Shown: in pieces, positions 1 to 7,884 of the stretch
Position numbering within the stretch: position 1 is the stretch's first letter
Layout of the letters: every line of letters starts with the position of its first letter
Assembly: GCA_026184775.1 (NCBI GenBank)
Contig: JANCYW010000007.1
Coordinates: 1-64,000 of the forward strand
DNA: 64,000 nt
Reading direction: 5' to 3'
Origin: Cyanidium caldarium
Taxonomy: Eukaryota > Rhodophyta > Bangiophyceae > Cyanidiales > Cyanidiaceae
The notes under the pieces: generated by a model
Database searches by the model: none
Told to the model about the DNA's origin: nothing
What the model saw: the letters and a program-made list of their open reading frames with translations, nothing else
Program-made: the position numbers and the translations under genes

Positions 1-130
1 TTCCCCCCACCCCCCATTCCCCCCCATTCCCCCCCATTCCCCCCATTCCCCCCCATTCCCCCCCATTCCCCCCATTCCCCCCCATTCCCCCCATTCCCCC
101 CCATTCCCCCCCATTCCCCCCCATTCCCCC
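1..130. repeat. Telomere repeat array (C-strand)
   Basis: The + strand reads ATT followed by six or seven C, repeated 12 times (ATT at 16, 26, 36, 45, 55, 65, 74, 84, 93, 103, 113, 123). Spacing is ten bases eight times and nine bases three times, so the G-strand unit is AATGGGGGG or AATGGGGGGG. The first ~15 bases hold one degenerate copy without the TT. The C-rich strand running 5'->3' inward is the expected polarity for a left chromosome end. The array stops abruptly at about 130. The nine-base form is the known Cyanidioschyzon merolae telomere unit; the species inference is mine. Confidence 0.95.
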
Positions 131-136
131 CTAATT

Positions 137-281
137 CACACCCGGTCGCCCGATCCCACCCAACGCACACCCGGTCGCCCGATCCCACCCAACTCACACT
201 CTCCACCTCAATCTCACCCAACTCACACCCGGTCGCCCGATCCCACCCAACTCACACCCGGTCGCCCGATCTCACCCAACT
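137..281. repeat. 29-bp subtelomeric tandem repeat, five copies
   Basis: Five head-to-tail units start at 137, 166, 195, 224 and 253, each 29 bases long and beginning CACACCCGGTCGCCCGATCC. Copies 1, 2 and 4 are nearly identical, copy 5 has one substitution in its second half, and copy 3 keeps only the ends and is diverged in its centre. The array directly abuts the telomere and looks like a subtelomeric satellite. Nothing in it suggests coding. Confidence 0.9.
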
Positions 282-2050
282 CACACGCGACACCACTCCC
301 ATTCCCCCAAACGCTCTCCCGTGCGCACGATCGCGCGCGCTCACGTCGATCCCCAATAAAAAACAAATAACGAAAACACATTCCCGACATGCGCCGCCCC
401 ACTCCCCATGCCCGTTCCCCACCGCTCCAACAAGCCACACACGCTACACTCCCGGGCAGGGCACGGCGCCGATCGGCCATACACATCCACAAAAAACGCA
501 ATTGCGGCGTGCCATGCCACATCCATTCCATTCAGGTCACGCCACTCCCATACACTCCCACACACTCCCAGCCACAGCACCCGCTCCCACACATACACCT
601 TCCACACGCTTCATCATCGTCACCGTTCTCGGACTCGTAACATACACCCTGCAGCAGCAACAACACTACCCACATAGACACCGGAACCGCCGCCGCGCTG
701 CCCACCACCACCATCGCTCTCTCCCACTACCACCGACGCTTTCCCACCAGGTGGCGCCCACACCGCATCCACCACTCCGCGCCATCGCCGCGATCGCCGC
801 TTCTTGTCTACTGTTCTCGATCGACACAATCAACGCGCCCCTCACCTGCGCGCCGCCGCCGATCGGCGCGCGCGCACCCACAAGGCGCCGCCGCTCCCAC
901 AACCGTCACCGATCTGTGCGCATCCACACACAAGGCGACTCCATTCCATACGATTCCATACACCCGGCACTCCCCTCGTCTACAACCAGCCGCATCAACA
1001 CCGACACCTCTCGCACCCGCCAACACTCCAAACGCTTTTCCCACCTCCCGCCACCGTCCCACCGTCCCACCGTCCGGCGCACACACACCCACGCCAACGA
1101 ACCGCCCCAGTAACACCCACTCAGGCAACACACGCTCATCCCACTCACACACGCATCCACCCACCACAACCAGCCACTCACTCCCAAACGCATACACTCA
1201 CTTACACAAGCGCACACACACTCACAGCCGCCCTCCAACTTCACTCCACCAACACTCCGTCATCCACCAACACCAACACCTCCATTCATCTCACTCCAAC
1301 CCACCACCAACCACCAACAATCATTCACCTACATCTCCACATCCATCAACACACCATCCCATACACACCCATACTCACCCATACTCACCCATCTCACTTC
1401 ACCTGCCCCGCTCCTTCGCCTGTAGCCAACCACCACCATCACAACACTCTCACACACACACACGCCTCCCGACGCTGCGCAGCGCCCATCCCACACGCTC
1501 ACCCCATCAATCGCTCATTCCTTCATTCCTTCCATCGATCCAGAGCTCTCAGCGTTCTTTTACACTCCCAGACGCACGCGCAGCCACCGCTCCCCGCTTC
1601 CGCTTCCAACCACCCCAACACACTCCCAACACTCCCAACACCCACCAATCAACGCTCCCGCACGCCCATGACCCCTCTCCCACCACCACCGATCGTCAAC
1701 CCATCAGGCGCTCACCCGCCAACACTCCCCCAGCTCCCAGCTCCCAACCGACCCGCTGGCCGTTCCCGCCCCAAACCGACCCCAACACCCAACACACACT
1801 CATGAACACTCCAAACACTCCCAACACACTCCACACCCAACAACCAACGCTCCCGCACCCTCATGACCCCTCTCCCACCACCACCACCGCCCATCGTCGT
1901 CGGTCAGCCCAAGCCCTCATACGCCAGCGCCGCGCCAACGCCCACCGCCCACCGCGTGCCCACTGCACGCCCTTACGCCAGCACGTAACACACTCGAAAC
2001 ACAACACCACCTCCCCCACTCACCCAAACACTCCCTACGTAGACACACAC
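282..2050. other. Subtelomeric low-complexity, G-poor tract without genes
   Basis: This 1.8 kb stretch is made mostly of short C/A-rich words such as CACTCCC, ACACACTC and CCAACACTCC on the + strand, with very few G, so it continues the telomere's strand bias. Open frames exist, including one of about 330 codons at 804-1805. They are rich in His, Pro, Thr and Ser with no recognisable domain, which is what such a composition gives by chance. A short CATTCCTTCATTCC-like microsatellite lies near 1508-1530. I see no gene here. Confidence 0.75.
1621..1898. repeat. Imperfect direct repeat, two copies 195 bp apart
   Basis: The segment 1621-1697 recurs at about 1816-1898. Both contain AACGCTCCCGCAC (1651 and 1846) followed by CATGACCCCTCTCCCACCAC and then ATCGTC. 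The second copy carries a few extra CCA/CC units. This is a local duplication within the subtelomere. It has no coding content that I can recognise. Confidence 0.75.
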
Positions 2051-3179
2051 ATACGCCCTGCTCACCGGCGCCAAGCGCATGCTGGTGGACGACACGGTGG
2101 TGCTGTGCTACGGCTCGGTCCCGTCGCGCGTCCCGGTGCCGCGTTGGCTTTCCCGCGGCGCTTTCGGTCGAAGCAACAGTCACGGCATTGTGGCCTATGC
2201 GAAAGCGTTGCGTCACATGTGGTGTGCGTCGCCGTGGATCTCGACTGCCTCCAGCTGCTATGTGGAAAATTCGGCCCCCCGGTGGGTGCCGCATACGATG
2301 ATTTCTGGGACCGCGTGGACCGTTTTGCAAATTCTTTTACAGTCTTGCCACTGGCGCCACTCGCGAAGTATTGCTTTCGGATCACGAACCTATTGTTCGA
2401 ATCGTCGTCGTGCCAATGGCCGTGGAAGACCCAGCTTGCCGCTTTCCGGTGCGGGTGCTGCATAGTGCGATAGACCCTGTGGCAACACGGAGGGAGACTT
2501 CTCAGTCGATTTTTCGTAGATGGGCAACGCCTGGGAACACGATGTGACCCGCTCGCTTTCCGAGCAGGACGACGAGGCCATTTGGATACGTTCGCATGTC
2601 CGGTTTTTCTGGGTGGCCTGGTCGGGTGTGGGATGTCGCTGGCAATTAGTGTTACACGGCTCTCTTTAGAGCGGATACGAGGCAACGCCGAGCATGTTGG
2701 TCTTAAAGCAAGGACCTGGTGCCATGTCGGGATTTTTGCGAGACAATGCGCAGCGTTGGCCATCCATATGTGTCTCTTATTCGAAAAGTGTGCCGATCTC
2801 CTCTTCGACTTGCCCAGGCGCCGGGCGCGACTTGTGTGTGCGCGAGGCGATTTTTCGTCGGATCGGTCCAGTCCTGACCCCAACACACCATGAAATGCCT
2901 CATTTCATCGCATCTCGGAATCGAGATGCGCGCAAGGGTGTGGCGGGACTTGCGACGGCGAGCTCGTTTCTGCCTCGACGTGTACTCCAACGCGTCAACC
3001 ATGAGCACCGGTTGATTCATCTTCCCCAACGGTCCGATGCCTCTCAGGACGAGGTACGGGTTCGTAAAGCGATCGACCTTGTGGGAGCGGGCACGGAAGC
3101 ATCCCGACGGGGAGCGGGCGCACTGACTACTCACGCAGTCACAGCGCGACCATTGGCGTTTCTCAAGTCGCTCGGGAAA
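2051..3179. other. Region of unrecognised, possibly relic coding sequence
   Basis: At about 2050 the composition switches from the G-poor subtelomere to mixed, gene-like sequence. Short + strand stretches look protein-like: one around 2076-2200, one around 2290-2400 including the residues FWDRVDRFANSF, and one from an ATG at 2520 containing EQDDEAIWIRSHVRFFW. They lie in different frames and none extends into a full gene. Long antisense frames (for example 2062-2886) have the arginine/serine-rich composition of shadows. The simplest reading is decayed genes or mobile-element debris next to the telomere. I recognise no family. Confidence 0.4.
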
Positions 3180-4497
3180 CTGAGCGAGCTGGAGCTGTAC
3201 GAGACGACTCCGGCCAAACGACATACCAGTTCGTGCTACCGAGACGCGTTCTTTCCGAAGTGGTTCCATCTGTCCGAGGTGCACGCGGCGCTCGACGAGC
3301 TGGTGTGGTTGGGGAGCAAGTTGCGGCACCGCGGCAGTCTCATTTTGCACGCGATGTCGGTGCTCGCGTTCGGTGGCATGGAGAAGGAGCCGGCCGAGGC
3401 GTTTACGTTGGTGGCGGCGGAGGTCAAGTATGGGGCGTTTGGGGGGGTTGCGGATCGACGATCCGACGATGTCCGCGGCGAAACAGGCGTTTTCGCCTGA
3501 GATGTGGGCAACTTCCAACAGAACGGAGCTCACTGGGAGGATTGCGGAGTTTCTTGTGGGGATCCAGAGTGGGGCGCGCTGGTGGGGAAACCGTCCGGGA
3601 TGGTGGTTGGGGGCGACGGGTCGGAGTCGGTGGGGGTTGGGAGGCGCTGATGTCGCGACAGGCGTGGTGCACGTCGACCAACTTTGCCTACACTGATTAT
3701 GCGGGCAGTGTCAAGGTGATGGCGACGCGGTCACTGTTGAAACCGTTGTAAGCGTGGCTGGACCATCATCCGCGCTTTGGGGACTCGGACAAGTGCAGCC
3801 ACTTCAAGCGCGACCTGTTCGCCAACCGGCGCGACGTGGAGGTGCTGCCGCACCTCTCTGACCCTGGGCGCGAGATGTTTGACGACCTGCGCCGCATCGG
3901 GCGCGGCGGCGGCGAGAACGGTGATCGCGGCGAGGCGCTCGAGCTTACCACCAACTTTCGGATCCCGTGGTCGCACAAGGCGCAGATATTGCACTGGTCC
4001 CTCAAGGCGCAGCCGCTGCCGGAGACCGCCGAGGAGAAGCAAAACGCGAAGAAGAAGAGGAGCGCCAGCAAAAGCGTGAGGAGAAGAAGAGGGAGTGACG
4101 CCACAAGGCCGGCAAGCCGGACGAGCCGCCGCGCAAACCAGAAGAATCGGTGCGCGACTACCGGATCAAGCACGGCCGCGGAACGTACCTGCCGCTTCAC
4201 CCACTGAACGAAAAGTTTGCGCGCATCGACGCCACGATCTTTCGTGAGCTCATGCGCGGCGACTTCATGAGGCAAGTGCACGGCGGGCCGGTGTGTTTCT
4301 ATGGCGGGGACGGCGAGGCACTCCAACTCGAACCCGCCGGCCGCTCGCCGACACTGAGCGACCGCATTGGCCACTCGGCGGAGGTGTGGAATGTGCAGCA
4401 ATCGCGGATTCGCCAGCTGAACCAGCGCATCGGGGACCTCCATTCCCGTCTTCGTCTGGAGGAGACGCCACCGACGGAGGGGGAGATACTGGCTTAG
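3180..4497 (+). pseudogene. Fanzor (TnpB-like) N-terminal half, broken
   Basis: This is the 5' part of the Fanzor element whose nuclease half follows. Near 3256-3380 one frame reads like the helical N-terminus of Fanzors (LDELVWLGSKLRHRGSLILH). A second frame from about 3650 to 4080 contains HFKRDLFANRRDVEVLPHL. A third from about 4090 contains YRIKHGRGTYLPLHPL and runs into the RuvC half. In-frame stops lie at 3749-3751 and 4495-4497, and the frame changes near 3430-3650 and near 4080. The pieces keep the expected order and strand, so this is probably a decayed gene. Undetected introns are possible, since Fanzors in other eukaryotes have them, but I see no convincing splice sites. Family assignment of this half rests mainly on its position. 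Confidence 0.55.
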
Positions 4498-6072
4498 CAG
4501 CTGGCGGACGTGAGGCTCAAGCTGAGACACGAGGGCGCGCACAAGCCGTTCGTGTTCCCGTTGATTTTGGTGGACGGCGCGACGGTGCATCTGTGCTTGG
4601 AGGAGCGGGTGGATTTGCGATGGCACGAGCAGCAGGAGTGGCCGACCACGCCGAAACAGATGGACGCAACTTTCGGCAGGCGCGAGAAGAAGCGCCCCAC
4701 CAGGGCGGAACGCGCGGCCAAGCAGGCGGAAGAGATGCGTAAAGCGAAGCTGTTGAAGCAGAAACGCGCACACGTACCGGCGCCGCGGGTGACGGGTGTG
4801 GACACGGGCCGCGCCAAGCTGGTGACTGCGGTCAATATGGACACGCGCAGCCCGCACGAGTGGGCCCGGCCGCACACGTATATGCGCACGGAGTATTATC
4901 ACGACATTCTGCACCGGCCGTTCAGCCTATGGAACAACGAGCGCTTGGAGCCGATGCGTGCGGCGGAGCTGCAGAAGCGGCGCAAGGGCGGCGGCAAACG
5001 GCCGATCTACAACAAGAGCGAGCTGAATAACCTGAGACGGCTGAAGCTGTCGCGGGACAGCGTATGGAGTGCGGGCGAATTCCGCAACATCGATATGGTG
5101 CAGTTGCGCGAGAGCGCCCGCATCCTCAAGGCGAGTCGGCGGCTGCGCGTGAATGAGTATGTACGGAACCGGGCGCGCAGCCAATGGCGCATGGCGCGCT
5201 TTCGGGCGATACGCTCGGCGCGGGACCGCGCCAGCGACGGCCTGTTTCGGTACTTGACGCACGGCAAGCGGAAGGGCGAGCTGATTATCGTCAGTATTGG
5301 CAATGCGGGCTTTGCGTCGTCGGGCAAAGGCGAGCTGGCGGCGCCGACCACCATGATGACCGAGGCGATACAACGGGCGTGTGCGCGGCGGAAGGCACGC
5401 GGCTGGCGGATCGAGCTGGAGGTGGTTGACGAGTATCGGACGACGGTGTGCTGCAGCCACTGCCACCTGCAGACAGAGCAACCGATCGTGCGTAGGCGGC
5501 GTCATGGCAGCGATAAGCATTGCAGAGGGAAGAGCGCGCGGATGCGCTCCTGTCCCAACTGTGGCACGCAACTCCTGAACAACGATATCTGTGGCAGGTG
5601 GATGGACAGAGACGTGAACGCGGCTCGGAATATTGCTTACTGTGTCATGCGCGGCTACTACGAAGGCAGCCACAAGGTGTGTCCGAACGAGTTTTGTCGG
5701 CGGTATATGGAGCGGGTGAGGCGGTTGGCGAGGAATGCGACAGCGCGAGCCGCCACGGCAACAAGAGCGAGATCGAGAGCGCGAGTGGGAGAAGCTGCTC
5801 AAGAGGCGGTTTCCGATGGGAATGCGGAATCGGGAGTCGCAAGAGTGACGAGGCAGTCGGTGAGAGCAGCCCGAACTATGGTCACGACCGCGGAAGAGCG
5901 ACCGATGCTGCCCGCGCGCCGATCTGACGGAGAGATGCGACACAATGGGACAGACGCGAGTTCGGGCGACCGAGCGGACGGCGCGCCCAAGTCGGGCGCT
6001 GGCGTACTCGGTGCCTGCCGTCAGCTCCGTTTGCGCCGTTGCACGCTGCGAGCGGACCGCCAGGGAGGGTAA
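4498..6072 (+). pseudogene. Fanzor RNA-guided endonuclease, RuvC/zinc-finger half
   Basis: The frame is open for about 525 codons after the stop at 4495-4497. The first ATG in it is at 4660, so it probably once continued from upstream. It carries the TnpB/Fanzor catalytic plan: GVDTGRAKLV with the first RuvC aspartate (codon 4801), then IGNAGFASSGKGELAAPT. Next comes VVDEYRTTVCCSHC, whose Glu (codon 5431) sits where Fanzors carry their relocated catalytic glutamate. A four-cysteine zinc finger (CSHC...CPNC) follows, then DRDVNAARNIA with the last aspartate (codon 5611). A basic, coiled region lies between the first two blocks. The tail after about 5740 is Arg/Ala/Ser-rich and unlike other Fanzors I know. 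Known Fanzors use a guide RNA coded at their 3' end to cut DNA. With the broken 5' half this copy is probably inactive, though the catalytic residues are intact. Confidence 0.85.
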
Positions 6073-6281
6073 GCACCGTTAAGGACAAGCATTAGAGCAG
6101 TAAGAGCTGCGGGGACGCACACGGCGCACTAGTGCGGCGCCCGTAGACCCAAGACAGAGTGGAGAGGTGCGTCGGCGTGTGCCAGGGGCGGGCACCCATC
6201 GGATACTCGGTTGTTTTTCGAACTGAAGGCGAGCGCACGGTCCGGGGCGGTGGCACGTGGGTTCACGCGGTCGGATCGCCC

Positions 6282-6989
6282 ATGTCTCCGTTTGCCATGG
6301 CGTTCCTCGCAGTGCCTCCTTTTTCTGCGGAGTCTGCGCGGCGTCCATTCACGCACTGCCGCCGCTGCCGGCCGCTGCTTTTCCCTTTTCGCCGGTGCAG
6401 CCGCAGTCGCCTGGCCATGATCGACGACGACCCGGTCAAGCCGATCCGCACTGACGCCGACGCCAAGATGCAAAAGACGCTCGACTCGCTGCGCACCAAC
6501 CTGGCCACCGTCCGCGCCGGCCGTGCGGCCTCCTCTATCCTCGACCGTGTCGTAGTCAACTACCACGGCTTCGAGACGCCGCTGCCGCAACTGGCCAGCA
6601 TATCGACGCCCTCCACGAACCTCATCCAGATCGAGCCGTACGACAAGTCCTCCATCGTGGAGATCGAGAAGGCCATCGTCAAGAGCAACCTGGGCCTGAC
6701 GCCGTCCACCGACGGCAACCTGATCCGCATCACCATGCCGCCGATGACTGAGGAGCGGCGACGCCAGCTGGTCAAGGTGGCCAAAGAGATGGCCGAGGAT
6801 GCGCGCGTCGCCCTGCGCAACATCCGCCGCACGGCTGTCGACGCCGTGAAGAAGCGCGAAAAGGCGTCGGACCTGAGCAAGGACCAGAGCGCCGACGCTC
6901 AGGACGAGCTGACCAAGATGGTGAAAAAGTACGAGGGCAAAGTGGACGAGATGATGAAGGTCAAGGAGAAGGAAATCACCACGGTTTAG
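6282..6989 (+). CDS. frr: Ribosome recycling factor, organellar
   Basis: A 235-residue protein that splits the post-termination ribosome together with EF-G. Residues ~46-235 are a full-length RRF: TLDSLRTNLATVRAGRA, then YHGFETPLPQLASISTPS, DGNLIRITMPPMTEERRRQLVK, and a long C-terminal helix ending in lysine/glutamate repeats. The first ~45 residues are hydrophobic and arginine-rich with no acidic residue until Glu16, a plausible plastid or mitochondrial transit peptide. I chose the ATG at 6282. The next ATG is at 6297, and one at 6417 would give an untargeted core. Eukaryotes use RRF only in organelles, so plastid or mitochondrial action is expected. It is the first intact gene inward of the telomere, only 209 bp after the Fanzor stop. 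Confidence 0.93.
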   Translation: MSPFAMAFLAVPPFSAESARRPFTHCRRCRPLLFPFRRCSRSRLAMIDDDPVKPIRTDADAKMQKTLDSLRTNLATVRAGRAASSILDRVVVNYHGFETPLPQLASISTPSTNLIQIEPYDKSSIVEIEKAIVKSNLGLTPSTDGNLIRITMPPMTEERRRQLVKVAKEMAEDARVALRNIRRTAVDAVKKREKASDLSKDQSADAQDELTKMVKKYEGKVDEMMKVKEKEITTV

Positions 6990-7019
6990 GTATCTGCTGC
7001 TGCCGCTGCTGCTGCTGCA

Positions 7020-7718
7020 TTAAAACACCGTGATCAGGGCGAACGAGGTGTACCACAGGCCGACGGGGTAGGCCACCAGCGCCCAGTTGCCGCGCTTCAT
7101 CTCCAGCACCGCCGTGAAAATGCGGCTGGAAGTGGCGGTGCACCAGACCACGGCCAGCGCCCCGCAGCCCACTCGCAAACTGGTCAGTGGCAGTAGGCGC
7201 GTCACCAGCGCTAGCAACACAATCGGTAGCAGGCCGTACCCGAGCACGCTCACCGTTCGGTACAAGTCCAACTCGATGGTGCCCATCAGGTTCAGCACCA
7301 GGTAAATGCTCAGGCAGCCGGTGATGGCGATGCCGTAAATGACCCCAAAGTGCACCTTGCCGCGCAGCAACAGCGCCACGCCCAACATAAACGCGAACAT
7401 GAGCGGGCCGGCCATGTCCGGCTCGTCCACAAACGACTTGTCAAACGACCGGAACGGATTCAGCACCTGCCACGTCTTGGCGCGCACCGCACTCAAGTTG
7501 ATGCCCAGCTCCTCCAACAGGGGCGGCTCGTCCTCCTCGAACCCCGAACTGCCGCCGCCGCGCTCCCCGAACGTGCGCCCCAGGTCGGAGGCGGTGCGCT
7601 GGTGCCGCGAGCCGTCCGCCGACGCCGCCTCCCCAAACGACGACTGGTAAAAGCCGAACGCACTGGACGTGCCCGCACCTCCCCCATGCTTGTCGCTGCC
7701 CCATCCAGCCGTGGACAT
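7020..7718 (-). CDS. YIP1: YIP1-family Golgi/ER membrane protein (YIPF5-like)
   Basis: A 232-residue protein with a Gly/Ser-rich cytosolic N-terminus (1-60), the signature EEDEPPLLEELGIN at 61-74, then five hydrophobic helices between about 103 and 232. This is the Yip1/YIPF5 plan. These proteins bind Rab GTPases and act in ER-Golgi vesicle formation. The short FGFYQSSF segment near the N-terminus resembles the start of fungal and animal Yip1. Its 3' end is 30 bp from the RRF stop (convergent), and it diverges from the TM9 gene across a 166-bp shared upstream region. The start ATG is the only good one before the signature. Confidence 0.92.
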   Translation of the reverse strand: MSTAGWGSDKHGGGAGTSSAFGFYQSSFGEAASADGSRHQRTASDLGRTFGERGGGSSGFEEDEPPLLEELGINLSAVRAKTWQVLNPFRSFDKSFVDEPDMAGPLMFAFMLGVALLLRGKVHFGVIYGIAITGCLSIYLVLNLMGTIELDLYRTVSVLGYGLLPIVLLALVTRLLPLTSLRVGCGALAVVWCTATSSRIFTAVLEMKRGNWALVAYPVGLWYTSFALITVF

Positions 7719-7884
7719 ACGCCTCTCGTGCCTCTTTCGGGTCGAGCACCCGGGGACACCCGCCCCCCGAAACGCCGCGAAACGTGGGAGCGCGCGCCCG
7801 CATCCCGGCAGTGGCGCGTGTCAGCGCGTCGTTCGCCCCCGACCGCAGACCTCCAACCTCACGCACACTCCCCACACGCTCACC

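Noticed and set aside
804-1805. A 333-codon + strand frame in the subtelomere
   Set aside because: It is His/Pro/Thr/Ser-rich with no domain and follows from the G-poor, CAC-rich composition. It has no clear gene signals.
2062-2886. A 274-codon - strand frame
   Set aside because: Arg/Ser/Pro-rich composition typical of antisense shadows in GC-rich DNA, with no recognisable motif.
4498-4660. A start of the Fanzor half at the GTG at 4510
   Set aside because: GTG is not a normal nuclear start codon. The first ATG is at 4660, and the frame looks continuous with the upstream half apart from the stop.
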